Of a DNA stretch of 33,675 bases, positions 24,181-33,066 are shown in pieces. The notes beneath the pieces were generated by a model. It made no database searches and was not told the DNA's origin. It saw only the letters and a program-made list of their open reading frames with translations. Position 1 is the first letter of the stretch. Each line of letters begins with the position of its first letter. Source of the stretch: Mesoaciditoga sp. Its GTDB lineage: Bacteria > Thermotogota > Thermotogae > Mesoaciditogales > Mesoaciditogaceae. Both the position numbers and the translations under genes were made by a program. Location of the stretch: positions 1 through 33,675 of the forward strand of contig WGFY01000010.1 of NCBI GenBank assembly GCA_015491995.1, given 5' to 3'.

Positions 24181-25461
24181 TTGCGCGCTCAACGATTGAA
24201 TCCAAGGATCTTCAAGGTGCCAATAGATCGTATAAGGGCAGGGTATTATTCCGATAAATATTTTTTAAGGTATGTTGAAGTTTTGAAAAGAGACGATCAT
24301 CATCCAAAGACTTTGTACCAATATTTTCCAAGGAGAGACGCTGTGATCGTCGGGATAGACGAGGCGCTTGCCATATTGAAATTGTGCACAGGATACTACA
24401 GAGATGAAAAAATGGCTGGAAAACTTTTCAAAGAGCTTCTTGATGCGGAAAGGGAGCTTCAGAATGCGGTTTACGTTATGGATAGAGATGAAATAGAGCA
24501 TGCCAATCGAAAGAGGTGGGATCTCAGAGAAGAGTTGAACAATTTATGGATTGACAAGTTCGATGAAATAGAAGTTAAAGCCTTGTATGATGGTGACGAA
24601 GCCAAAGATATGGAACCTGTAATGACCATTGAGGGAGATCCATCGTACTTCGGATATCTTGAGACGATCTTGCTTGGCGTGATTGCCCGAGGCAGCTCTA
24701 CTGCAACCGCCGTGAAGAAAGTGGCGCAAGTGGCACATGGTAAGCCAATACTCTTCTTTTCTGCAAGATTCGATCATTATTGGGTACAAGCTACGGACGG
24801 TTACGCGGCATTCAAATCCGGAGCGGATGTCGTTTCCACCGACGCAAACGCGGATTATTGGGGTGTGGAAGCCACAGGAACCGTCCCACATGCTCTGATA
24901 GCAGCCTATGATGGCTCCACATCCATGGCGGCCATAAAGTTCGATCAACATGTGAAACCAAATGTCAACAGAATCATACTCGTCGACTGGGAAAATGATG
25001 TTATAGGGACAACTAAACATATGATCAAAGACTTTTACGAATATGCGACTGGAGAAAAATATCAAGATGGCGCTTCGCTGAACGGGATAATTGGATCTGG
25101 TGCGAAAAAGATATGGGGAGTAAGATTAGACACTTCTGGAACTTTAAGAGATATTTCCGTTACCCCAATTGGGGAGATGTCTTTGGGAGTTTGCCCAGAG
25201 CTTGTCTTCAAGGCAAGAAAAGAGTTTGATTCCATTGGAGCCAACGATTTAAAAATCATCGTATCAGGAGGATTTGATGCGAAAAAAATATCTCTTTTTG
25301 AAAAGTTAAACGTGCCTGTGGATGCTTACGGTGTCGGTTCATCGCTTTTGAAAGAGAAAGTGGATATAACGGCTGATATAGTCGAAGTCAACGAAAAGCC
25401 GTGCGCGAAAGTTGGAAGGAAAAGAGCGGACTTTTCAAGACTTAAAAGGGTGGAATATTGA
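24181..25461 (+). CDS. pncB: nicotinate phosphoribosyltransferase
   Basis: About 426 residues, making nicotinate mononucleotide from nicotinate and PRPP. It shows the type-II NAPRTase fold: MTIEGDPSYFGYLETILLGVI, the RGSSTATAVKKV segment, FSARFDHYW, EATGTVPHALIAAY with the conserved histidine, VDWENDV, and WGVRLDTSG in the phosphate-binding barrel. TTG 24181 is preferred as start because GGAGGTGA stands five bases upstream; GTG codons at 24166 and 24172 fall inside that site. It follows pncA closely, so the two salvage steps are cotranscribed, and pdxS starts 31 bases after its stop. Confidence 0.9.
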   Translation: MRAQRLNPRIFKVPIDRIRAGYYSDKYFLRYVEVLKRDDHHPKTLYQYFPRRDAVIVGIDEALAILKLCTGYYRDEKMAGKLFKELLDAERELQNAVYVMDRDEIEHANRKRWDLREELNNLWIDKFDEIEVKALYDGDEAKDMEPVMTIEGDPSYFGYLETILLGVIARGSSTATAVKKVAQVAHGKPILFFSARFDHYWVQATDGYAAFKSGADVVSTDANADYWGVEATGTVPHALIAAYDGSTSMAAIKFDQHVKPNVNRIILVDWENDVIGTTKHMIKDFYEYATGEKYQDGASLNGIIGSGAKKIWGVRLDTSGTLRDISVTPIGEMSLGVCPELVFKARKEFDSIGANDLKIIVSGGFDAKKISLFEKLNVPVDAYGVGSSLLKEKVDITADIVEVNEKPCAKVGRKRADFSRLKRVEY

Positions 25462-25492
25462 GAAAGCAACTTTTTGAGGAGGTGTACCTTAA

Positions 25493-26371
25493 ATGATTGA
25501 AAGAGGAACATGGGTTGTAAAAGAAGGTTTTGCAGATATGTTCAAAAACGGTGTCATAATGGATGTTACGACACCAGAACAGGCAAAAATAGCTGAAGAT
25601 GCTGGTGCCGTTGCCGTTATGGCACTCGAAAGGGTACCTGCCGACATAAGGAAAGCCGGTGGCGTTGCAAGGATGGCAGATGTGGGACTCATCAGGAAGA
25701 TCATGAAGACGGTATCCATTCCCGTCATGGCCAAAGTTAGGATCGGACACATAAGTGAAGCGAGAATACTTGAATCACTTGGAGTTGACTTCATAGATGA
25801 AAGCGAAGTTCTTACGCCAGCAGACGACAAATTTCACATAAACAAGTACGATTTCAAAGTGCCGTTTGTCTGCGGGGCAAGGGATTTGGGAGAAGCGCTC
25901 AGAAGGATCTCTGAAGGAGCTTCTATGGTGAGGACCAAAGGCGAAGCTGGTACCGGAAATATAGTTGAAGCCGTTAAACACATGCGAACGGTCATGGATT
26001 CGATACGTAAGATAAAATCCATGGCAGTGGAAGAGCTGTCTGCTTATGCAAAGGAGTTGAGGGCTCCCTTTGAACTCATTCGGCTTGTCAAAGAGCGAGG
26101 AAGACTGCCGATTGTCAATTTCGCAGCAGGCGGAGTCGCAACACCGGCAGATGCAGCACTTATGATGACACTTGGGGCGGATGGTGTGTTTGTGGGCTCT
26201 GGCATATTCAAATCTTCCAATCCTCCAAAGATGGCGAATGCAGTCGTTCAATCCGTCCTTCATTACGATGATCCAGCTGAACTTGTCAGGATAAGCGAGG
26301 GTATTGGACAAGCGATGGAAGGACAAGAAATAGAAACACTTTCTGAGAAACTTCAAGAAAGAGGTTGGTAA
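25493..26371 (+). CDS. pdxS: pyridoxal 5'-phosphate synthase, synthase subunit
   Basis: The 292-residue TIM barrel makes PLP from ribose 5-phosphate, glyceraldehyde 3-phosphate and ammonia delivered by PdxT. The two catalytic lysines are in place: K81 in VMAKVRIGH and K149 in [11 protein letters not shown]24 and the phosphate motif [15 protein letters not shown] are also present. Length and numbering agree with other PdxS. ATG behind GAGGAGGTG. A strong hairpin follows its stop and precedes pdxT, which may set the ratio of the two subunits. Confidence 0.97.
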   Translation: MIERGTWVVKEGFADMFKNGVIMDVTTPEQAKIAEDAGAVAVMALERVPADIRKAGGVARMADVGLIRKIMKTVSIPVMAKVRIGHISEARILESLGVDFIDESEVLTPADDKFHINKYDFKVPFVCGARDLGEALRRISEGASMVRTKGEAGTGNIVEAVKHMRTVMDSIRKIKSMAVEELSAYAKELRAPFELIRLVKERGRLPIVNFAAGGVATPADAALMMTLGADGVFVGSGIFKSSNPPKMANAVVQSVLHYDDPAELVRISEGIGQAMEGQEIETLSEKLQERGW

Positions 26372-26377
26372 AAACCC

Positions 26378-26410
26378 GCGGGCATGGAAGGCTTTCCATG
26401 CTCGCTTTTG
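26378..26410 (+). terminator. hairpin with short T-run between pdxS and pdxT
   Basis: GCGGGCATGGAA (26378-26389) pairs with TTCCATGCTCGC (26394-26405), a 12-bp stem with one G-T pair and a GGCT loop, followed by TTTTG. It begins four bases after the pdxS stop region. A terminator with readthrough, or an mRNA-stabilising 3' structure for pdxS, are both possible. Confidence 0.6.
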
Positions 26411-26430
26411 AAAAACATCAACTGAAGGCA

Positions 26431-26468
26431 GAAGGGAGAGAGGCCATTTTTACGGCCGCTTTGCTATG
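26431..26468 (+). promoter_or_regulatory. long-spaced ribosome binding site with hairpin before pdxT
   Basis: The only SD-like sequence before pdxT, AAGGGAGAGAGG (about 26432-26443), ends about 22 bases before ATG 26466, too far for normal use. Between them GGCC (26442-26445) can pair with GGCC (26454-26457) around ATTTTTAC. Folding this stem would leave a spacing of about 8 bases. No alternative in-frame start exists upstream before a TGA at 26409. Confidence 0.4.
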
Positions 26469-27050
26469 AGAATAGGCGTTCTTGGAATGCAAGGCGATAT
26501 AGAAGAACATCTCGCCATGCTGAATGAAATAGGTGTTGAAAATGTCCGCGTTAAATCGATCAAAGTGCTGGATACGGTTGATGGTCTTATAATCCCTGGC
26601 GGTGAAAGCACAACCATGGTGAAATTGCTTAAAATCACGGGCTTGTTCAACGAGCTGAAAAAGCGCATTCGAAACGGTTTTCCAGTTTACGGAACTTGTG
26701 CCGGAATGATTTTGTTGTCCAAAAAAATAGTGTCACACCCAGAACAAGATTCTCTGAAAGTTCTTGACGTATCGGTGAATAGGAATGGATACGGCAGGCA
26801 AGTGGAATCTTTCGTCGCCAACATTTCCATCGCGTCAATAGGTGGAATTCCATTTAAGGCCATTTTCATACGAGCGCCTCAAATCGTGAGAATCGGTAAA
26901 GATGTTGAAATTCTTGCCACTTACAACGGTGATCCGGTGATGATCAAAAGTGGAAGGATCTTCGCATCTTCTTTTCATCCTGAAATATCGAAAGATACGA
27001 GAGTACACGAGATGTTCGCTCAGGTGGTAAAAAATGCTCTTAGTTGCTGA
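26466..27050 (+). CDS. pdxT: pyridoxal 5'-phosphate synthase, glutaminase subunit
   Basis: The 194-residue class-I glutamine amidotransferase supplies ammonia to PdxS. The nucleophile is C78 in YGTCAGM, with H171 and E173 in SFHPEIS completing the triad; GGEST (46-50) forms the oxyanion loop. The start MRIGVLGMQGDIEEH is the conserved PdxT N-terminus. It is separated from pdxS by a hairpin and an unusual ribosome binding site arrangement. The coaX start lies 17 bases inside its end. Confidence 0.97.
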   Translation: MRIGVLGMQGDIEEHLAMLNEIGVENVRVKSIKVLDTVDGLIIPGGESTTMVKLLKITGLFNELKKRIRNGFPVYGTCAGMILLSKKIVSHPEQDSLKVLDVSVNRNGYGRQVESFVANISIASIGGIPFKAIFIRAPQIVRIGKDVEILATYNGDPVMIKSGRIFASSFHPEISKDTRVHEMFAQVVKNALSC

Positions 27051-27801
27051 TGTTGGGAACACTCAAACGCTTCTTGGTTTATGGGATGGAAAAAAAATAA
27101 TTGAAAGATGGCGAATCGGCACTTCCAACATCGCCACTGAAGATGAACTTTTGATACATGTGAACCACTTTTTGGATTTTTCTAACAACGCTCTCGATGA
27201 AATAAAAGGGTTTTGTGTAGCCTCTGTTGTACCATCACTTAACAACATTTTCAGGTATTTTTCCATTAGGTACTTGAAAATCAAGCCGCTCTTTGTCGAA
27301 ACAAAAGATGTAACGTGGATAGATTGGAATGTCAAAACGCCTAACGACATGGGTGCCGATAGGGTGTCCAACGTGGTGGCTGCGAAGGAGCTGTTTAAAA
27401 AAGATGTGATAATAGTCGATTTTGGCACTGCCATAACACTCGATATACTTTCAAATCTTTACGAAGGCGGATCGATCCTTATCAGCCCTCACGTGGCAAT
27501 ACGTTCTTTATTTTCCAACACGGCAAAACTCCCATCGGTGGATGAAAGAATACCGACATCCTCAATAGGAAAAGACACGATCACGAACATACAGTCTGGC
27601 GTTATTTTTGGAACGGCATTTGCCATAGATGGGTTGATTGAGCAATATGAGTTTGAACTGTCAAAGAAATTCAAAGTCATTTCAACCGGTGGACATGGGA
27701 AAATGTTCTCAAAAATATCTTCAAAAATAGAAGAATACCTTCCGGATCTAACGCTCAGCGGCATATCAATTTACTTTTCCAAAAAAGCTCACAAACAATG
27801 A
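27034..27801 (+). CDS. coaX: type III pantothenate kinase
   Basis: The 255-residue ASKHA-fold kinase performs the first step of coenzyme A synthesis. It has the N-terminal phosphate motif VADVGNTQT (4-12), the NDMGADRVSNVVAAKE segment with the catalytic aspartate region, and DFGTAITLDIL. The later motif reads GGSILISPHVAIRSLF, where most CoaX have PG; here the glycine is H. Type III kinases need a monovalent cation and are not inhibited by CoA. It overlaps pdxT by 17 bases and the radical SAM gene by four (ATGA), so these are translated together. Confidence 0.93.
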   Translation: MLLVADVGNTQTLLGLWDGKKIIERWRIGTSNIATEDELLIHVNHFLDFSNNALDEIKGFCVASVVPSLNNIFRYFSIRYLKIKPLFVETKDVTWIDWNVKTPNDMGADRVSNVVAAKELFKKDVIIVDFGTAITLDILSNLYEGGSILISPHVAIRSLFSNTAKLPSVDERIPTSSIGKDTITNIQSGVIFGTAFAIDGLIEQYEFELSKKFKVISTGGHGKMFSKISSKIEEYLPDLTLSGISIYFSKKAHKQ

Positions 27802-29144
27802 AGGCATTACTTGTAAATCCTTACATTTACGATGTATCTGCTTATGATTTTTGGTTGAAGCCGGTTGGGCTGCTTTATATCGCGGCATCTCTCGAGAAGG
27901 CGGGTGTTGAAGTTCGACTTCTTGATCTTCTCGATCGACATCTTCCAAAGATCAACGCTCATAATGGCTATTACGGCACTGGAAAGTTTCATTCTGTCGT
28001 TGTGAAAAGCCTGTTAAGCGAGTATGGCATCCCTCGATATCTTAAAAGATACGGTGCACCAAGAGAAACTTTTGACTCCGTTGACTTTTCCCCAGATGTC
28101 GTGCTTGTAACTTCCATGATGACCTACTGGTACGGCGGAGTTCATGAAACCGTGAAACTTGCCAAAGAGAAATTCAAAGTGCCTGTGATACTTGGAGGAA
28201 ATTATCCAACCCTTTTACCAAAGCATGCGAAAGAGTCTGGAGCTGATCTTATCGTTTCTGGAGACGGCATCCCAAACGTTTACAATGCGGTGGAAATGGT
28301 TACCGGCATGAAGCTCGATCACGCAGTTGGAACAAAATGGTTTGAAGATATAAAGCCCGATTACTCTTTGTATCCGCTTCTCGATTCTGCCGTTGTCCAC
28401 ACAACCTTTGGTTGTCCTTACAGATGTACGTATTGCATCGCCTGGAAGAAAGGTTTTAGAATTAGAAGCGTGAAATCCGTTCTTGAAGAGATGGAGAGTT
28501 TAAAAGCTCGAGGTGTGAAAAACGTAGCCTTTTACGACGATGCGTTTCTTGTCGAGCTCGAAAGGGCCAAAGAAATACTGCGCTTCTTGCCTTCTGAAAT
28601 CAATTATCATCTTCCAAATGGAATACATGCCGCGCTTTTGGATGAAGAGACGGCAGGACTTTTAAAAGAGAAGAACTTTCGAACCATTCGAATAGGATAC
28701 GAGACAAGTGATGTGGAATTACAGAAAAAAACTGGTGGTAAGGTCACCAATGAAGCCTTTTATCGCGCCGTGAAGTTTTTGAAAAATGCCGGTTTCACCG
28801 CTGAAGAAATCGGCGCGTATTTGATCGTTGGCTTGCCGGGACAGGGCTTTGAATCCACACTAAGAGATATAAAGCGTGTCGCAAAAAGCGGTATTCGCCC
28901 TGTGATAAACGAGTACACTCTAATACCCGGATCCACAGATTGGGAAGTGGCGTTAAAGAATAATTTGATGGACGATCGGATAGATCCGTTGCTGCTCAAC
29001 AACTCCTTGATGTCTTATTGGTGGAAAGGATCTATGGGAATAGAAAAAATTCAAATGTTGAAAGATATCCTTAGAAAATACACATCAAAACAAATGTCCC
29101 TCAACGAGCTTATGAAACTTGAAGCTTCTGAATTCAGCATTTGA
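27798..29144 (+). CDS. B12-binding-domain radical SAM protein
   Basis: The 448-residue protein opens with a cobalamin-binding-like Rossmann domain (about 1-170, KALLVNPYIYD, GLLYIAASLEKAGVEVRLLD, VILGGNYPTLLPKHA). A radical SAM barrel follows with the cluster motif CPYRCTYC (C206, C210, C213) and the later GYETSDVELQKKTGGK. Family relatives include BchE-like and many methyltransferases, but the DxHxxG motif for base-off B12 binding was not seen. Cobalamin binding is therefore not certain. The substrate cannot be read from sequence. It is the last gene of the cofactor cluster, joined to coaX by ATGA. It converges on the glycosyltransferase gene 39 bases later, without a clear terminator. Confidence 0.85.
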   Translation: MKALLVNPYIYDVSAYDFWLKPVGLLYIAASLEKAGVEVRLLDLLDRHLPKINAHNGYYGTGKFHSVVVKSLLSEYGIPRYLKRYGAPRETFDSVDFSPDVVLVTSMMTYWYGGVHETVKLAKEKFKVPVILGGNYPTLLPKHAKESGADLIVSGDGIPNVYNAVEMVTGMKLDHAVGTKWFEDIKPDYSLYPLLDSAVVHTTFGCPYRCTYCIAWKKGFRIRSVKSVLEEMESLKARGVKNVAFYDDAFLVELERAKEILRFLPSEINYHLPNGIHAALLDEETAGLLKEKNFRTIRIGYETSDVELQKKTGGKVTNEAFYRAVKFLKNAGFTAEEIGAYLIVGLPGQGFESTLRDIKRVAKSGIRPVINEYTLIPGSTDWEVALKNNLMDDRIDPLLLNNSLMSYWWKGSMGIEKIQMLKDILRKYTSKQMSLNELMKLEASEFSI

Positions 29145-29183
29145 AATATCTTATATGCTCTTCTACCGTTAAAAGTTTCTCAG

Positions 29184-30485
29184 TCATTTTTTGAGTATTT
29201 CTTCTATCAGCTTTTCAAGTGTTGCGTATCCAAAGAATTCTTTACCGATTCTGAAATTGTTTTCCGTCATGCTTTCGTAATTTTCCTTGTTAAAAAGTAT
29301 TCTCATACATTCCTCAGCGCCTTTTTCCAACAGTTGTGGACTCACTTTTACAAGATCGCCTTTTTTGGTGAAAGTGTCCCCGAGATCCACATATTCCAAC
29401 CCAGATGGCTTTATGTCGCTTTTGAATATCTCGTATTCGAAAAGGGCCACAGGTTTCTTTGCCGTGATGGCTTCCAACAGCTGGTTTCCCCATCCTTCGA
29501 GTATCGACGGATAAGTTATCATGTCGGCCACGTTGTAAAGATCCCAAAAACTCCATTTTTTCCCCTCAACGGATCCGTACATATCCAAAACTTCCACATT
29601 TTTTTCTTTCGCATGGTCGTAAAGTTCATCTCTGTACCATTCCGTGTTATCTTCACACATTCCAGAAAATGCGAGCAGCACTCTTCCGGAAAAATTTTGG
29701 TCGTTGTACAATTCTCGGCCAACGTAGATTTTCGCCAACTCTTTGAATTTTTCAATCAGATCTATGGCAAGTTCTATAGCTTTTCTTGGGGTTATACGCG
29801 TTGCCTGTAAAAAGACGATATCTCCCTTGTTTATTTCAAAATACTTTCTTACATCTTCGTTGAGCTTTTCGCCAACAAAGGCTGGCGCATCGAAATTCAT
29901 CACATTTGGAACCACGTTAGATTCCAAATTCTTCCTATCTTTCATGGCTTTTTTAGCTTTTTCGTTTATCACAACGTGTTTCACATTTGGTAGATCTGGA
30001 GGACAGTACTCTTCAAGCATTTCTCCAATTTCTTTGAGTGTTGGATGCAAAAAGTACTCTCTTTCCCACCAAAAATCGTGATTGTGCGCTATGAATTTCT
30101 TATAAGTTTTGTTTGCGTAACGCACCAATGCAATTGCAGTTGGCAAAGATGCTCCTAAAGACCATATGTTGTTTGGGATCAGGAGATCGTAAGAAGAAAG
30201 GTGTTTATCGAAAAACATTTCAATACCCTTCGCCTTGTCATCAATTGCATCCAGCAATTCCTTTGATGGCACATCCAATTTTTCAAAGGCGTTGTGATTT
30301 ATCCAACGATATTTTTCATCCTCAAACCCCATCTCTTTTATGTAAACATCAACTGCCGGAGAAATATTCCCGGCAACCATGTGTACCTCGTGACCCATTT
30401 TTTCTAAAACACTCTTCCATTTTTCCATCTCAAGGGATACCCCATCCATAAGCCCAGCCCTGTAGTGAATGAGCGCAATTTTCAC
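29184..30485 (-). CDS. GT4-family glycosyltransferase
   Basis: The 433-residue protein has the GT-B fold: an N-terminal domain starting MKIALIHYRAGLMDGVSLEM with GHEVHMVAGN, and a C-terminal nucleotide-sugar domain with FLQATRITPRKAIELAIDLI and the E-x7-E signature in EGWGNQLLEAI. It should be a retaining transferase; donor and acceptor are unknown. GTG 30485 is preferred because AAGGAGGAA lies seven bases upstream; a longer frame would run into the gene before it. It lies 32 bases downstream of the NAGPA-like gene on the same strand, so the two probably act in one glycan pathway. Confidence 0.85.
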   Translation of the reverse strand: MKIALIHYRAGLMDGVSLEMEKWKSVLEKMGHEVHMVAGNISPAVDVYIKEMGFEDEKYRWINHNAFEKLDVPSKELLDAIDDKAKGIEMFFDKHLSSYDLLIPNNIWSLGASLPTAIALVRYANKTYKKFIAHNHDFWWEREYFLHPTLKEIGEMLEEYCPPDLPNVKHVVINEKAKKAMKDRKNLESNVVPNVMNFDAPAFVGEKLNEDVRKYFEINKGDIVFLQATRITPRKAIELAIDLIEKFKELAKIYVGRELYNDQNFSGRVLLAFSGMCEDNTEWYRDELYDHAKEKNVEVLDMYGSVEGKKWSFWDLYNVADMITYPSILEGWGNQLLEAITAKKPVALFEYEIFKSDIKPSGLEYVDLGDTFTKKGDLVKVSPQLLEKGAEECMRILFNKENYESMTENNFRIGKEFFGYATLEKLIEEILKK

Positions 30486-30517
30486 ACCAATTCCTCCTTC
30501 ATCATCTTTTGAAAGCA

Positions 30518-32908
30518 TCATGCTTTTTTCGTCACGAAAACTGCCGAATTCACCGGTCTTACCAATCCAGCAGATGTGTCATCCGAAGTACATGGATACG
30601 AAAGTTCGAAGAATTCATTTTTGTAAATAAGTCCAAGGCAAGAGGACGCACCTCCGTCTAAATTCATCACATCTTTTAAATTTCCGATTTCATTTTTCAA
30701 TATCTCAACCGCTTCATCAAATCTTATTCCTTTGCTTTCTTTGGTTCTGCCAGAAAAAGTGAATACGAAAAAACCACCTTCTTCAGTCGTTCCGACGAGT
30801 GTTCTTGGCCCTCTAACCCATTCTTGCACTTGTGTTTCCTGTGTTTGCATGGAAAGTGGGTGAAACCATCCTTCTTTTGCAAAAGAGTCAAAAGCCTTTC
30901 GTGAGTTTTCAACGAGGTTTTCACCATTTTTAACCAATAACGATCCTCCACCAAAAGCCCAAAGGCAATCTTTATCACCTTTAAGATCCACATGAAGTTC
31001 GTAATCGTCATCAACTTTGAAATACCCATCCATGATCTCAGAAAGGTTAACGGCTTTTGCGAATTCACTGAACGATTTTCCATTCAACGAAACAACCACA
31101 CCCAATGAAGGCTGTTTTACCGTACCGCGCCTAACACTTACGATCCTGTTGTTCACCAACACGATGTTGTATCTTTTCTGGCCAATGTCCATTGTGAAAT
31201 GTGTGAAATCCGTTTCTTTCGTTGATAACTTTTCGTTGCTCATATAAGGTGTGAAGATGATGATGTCCTTTCTTTTATCTGTTGAATTCACGTCTTCATC
31301 TTTCCAATCAAAAGTCAAGCCGTTGATTGTCAAAGAACCAGCGCCAAGTTTCTTCCTTTGAATGGATATCTCTCCCATTTTTGAGCATTTGATATACGCC
31401 TTGTTGTAAAGGGGGAAAGTTGTGAAATCGCCTTTGTGAATGTAACCTATGAAGAAATTATTGAAATTCAACCTTTCATTTTCATTTCTCAGCGCGTTGT
31501 ACCAACGGACGATGTTGCGAGTTGCAAAATAGAGGAAATTAAAGTACAGTCCATTCTCTTTTAACAATCCATCTTTTAGCATATCTCTTACGTACAGTAA
31601 ATCACTGTTAAAATCTTGGGCAAGTGCAGGTGTGATGTTAACCTTTGAAGTGTCTTTGAAGTACACGCCTCTGACGAGAGTGGCATTTTGACTTTGCTCC
31701 GGAATGTATTCTATTTTACTCAAATTATCCAAATGATGATAAGAGTCAATGTAAGTCGCATCCACTTTTGACAAAAATAGTCTTATCACTTTTGATATAT
31801 TTTCGTCCCTATCAAGGATTATCTGTGAAAAGGAGCTATGTTCGATGTCAAATTCTGTGAATTTTTCAGGATCGTACGTGTTGGAGTAGAAATTCATGTA
31901 ATGATTTTTGTAGCCCTTTATGTGGTAATGGTACAGCGAGCCTATGGTTCTTTCAACACCATAATATCTATCAGATATAACATCCCCACCCTTCACATAC
32001 GCTATGACGAAGGGGATCTTCTTAGATGAATTCATGTAAATGTTCGTATATCTTTGCGCTTTGATATTTTCCACTTTTGATAGTATATGATAATTAAAGA
32101 TCGCTCCATCGAGTGTCATCATCATGTTCTCATCAAGACCGACCACCAATTTAGATCTCGTATTTTCATCTGGCAATATCCACCGCAAGCTTTTATCTGT
32201 GAGATCTATTCCGTAAGAGGTTGAAGAGTAAACATGAAATTTGTAATGGGAATTTTTGGCATGTTTTTCAAAAAAATCGATATCATCGTACCCTGGTTCA
32301 TCGTCAACAGGGTTGTTTTTAAACAAAATTTCGATCTTTTTGCTTTTCAAATATCTTTCGCAGAAAGCAAGCAACAAAGGTAATTGTTTGTAGTTTCCCA
32401 CAATGAAGATTATCTCATCACTCACTTCGAAGTCGTTCAGTAACCGATCAATTCCATTTATCGGGCTATTTTGCTCCCTTTTATCTTTTTTTACGTTGTA
32501 AAATATCATTTCCATTATCAGATCGTTTGGCGTTTTAAAGTTGTTCACACCGGACATGATTCGCTCAAGATCATTCTTCCTTTTATCTCTAAGATATTTC
32601 TCTATCTTAATATCGAAAAGATCCTTTTTTAAAATGTACACGGCATAATACAGCTGCTCATCTGTGAGGTGATCGAAAATCTCAAAGTCTTTGAACATGT
32701 TTTTCAACTTATCGTAGTAAGAAAAATACAAAGATTCCTTCAAAAGACCCATTTCGTATAGACGGTCTATGAACGAATCTCTAAAAATATTTCTGCCTTT
32801 TATGGTATCTACGTAAAGAGTCTTGTATTTATATCGTCGGTATTGTATGTAGCCTCTTAATTCACCTCTCTTATATCCGCCAGGGATGTAATTATATCTG
32901 AAGATCAC
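30518..32908 (-). CDS. large protein with C-terminal phosphodiester-glycosidase-like (NAGPA/DUF2233) domain
   Basis: The 796-residue protein has two parts. The C-terminal quarter (about 540-796) carries NAGPA-family features: WVRGPRTLVGTTEEGG, FTFSGRTKESKGI, a helix EILKNEIGNLKDV, then MNLDGGASSCL. In that family the domain hydrolyses sugar-phosphate diesters. The first 500 residues are rich in Tyr, Lys and Asp, with an early helical region (to about 150) and then a Rossmann-like stretch (EIIFIVGNYKQLPLLLAFCE); I recognise no family. There is no signal peptide, unlike typical NAGPA proteins, so it should be cytoplasmic. GTG 32908 is chosen because AGGAGG stands eight bases upstream; an earlier GTG at 32914 is too close. 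The GT4 gene follows. Confidence 0.65.
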   Translation of the reverse strand: MIFRYNYIPGGYKRGELRGYIQYRRYKYKTLYVDTIKGRNIFRDSFIDRLYEMGLLKESLYFSYYDKLKNMFKDFEIFDHLTDEQLYYAVYILKKDLFDIKIEKYLRDKRKNDLERIMSGVNNFKTPNDLIMEMIFYNVKKDKREQNSPINGIDRLLNDFEVSDEIIFIVGNYKQLPLLLAFCERYLKSKKIEILFKNNPVDDEPGYDDIDFFEKHAKNSHYKFHVYSSTSYGIDLTDKSLRWILPDENTRSKLVVGLDENMMMTLDGAIFNYHILSKVENIKAQRYTNIYMNSSKKIPFVIAYVKGGDVISDRYYGVERTIGSLYHYHIKGYKNHYMNFYSNTYDPEKFTEFDIEHSSFSQIILDRDENISKVIRLFLSKVDATYIDSYHHLDNLSKIEYIPEQSQNATLVRGVYFKDTSKVNITPALAQDFNSDLLYVRDMLKDGLLKENGLYFNFLYFATRNIVRWYNALRNENERLNFNNFFIGYIHKGDFTTFPLYNKAYIKCSKMGEISIQRKKLGAGSLTINGLTFDWKDEDVNSTDKRKDIIIFTPYMSNEKLSTKETDFTHFTMDIGQKRYNIVLVNNRIVSVRRGTVKQPSLGVVVSLNGKSFSEFAKAVNLSEIMDGYFKVDDDYELHVDLKGDKDCLWAFGGGSLLVKNGENLVENSRKAFDSFAKEGWFHPLSMQTQETQVQEWVRGPRTLVGTTEEGGFFVFTFSGRTKESKGIRFDEAVEILKNEIGNLKDVMNLDGGASSCLGLIYKNEFFELSYPCTSDDTSAGLVRPVNSAVFVTKKA

Positions 32909-32993
32909 AATCACAACCTCCTTCTCGTGTGAAACAGCGATCGTACACTGTTAAGACACTTTGCATATGATAATGTTCATGATAAGAAATTAT

Positions 32994-33033
32994 ATCATCG
33001 CTCCCTATTCGAAAAAAAGTAGGGAGCGATGAT
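32994..33033 (-). terminator. intrinsic terminator after the S8 protease gene
   Basis: ATCATCGCTCCCTA (32994-33007) pairs perfectly with TAGGGAGCGATGAT (33020-33033). The 14-bp stem lies 33 bases after the protease stop. On the minus strand it is followed by ATAATTTCTT, a weak T-rich tail. The remaining gap to the NAGPA-like gene shows no clear promoter; TGATAA is repeated at 12-base spacing near 32970. Confidence 0.7.
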
Positions 33034-33066
33034 GGACAAAAAGGGGGGTTAAAAGCCTCTTTCCGC

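Noticed and set aside
24544-25065. 173-residue minus-strand frame
   Set aside because: It is antisense to pncB with no ribosome binding site or recognisable motif.
25775-26356. 193-residue minus-strand frame
   Set aside because: It is antisense to pdxS, whose catalytic motifs are certain; its Cys/His-rich composition is that of a mirror frame.
29334-29810. 158-residue plus-strand frame
   Set aside because: It lies entirely antisense to the GT4 gene, has no start signals, and has the Phe/His-rich composition of a shadow frame.
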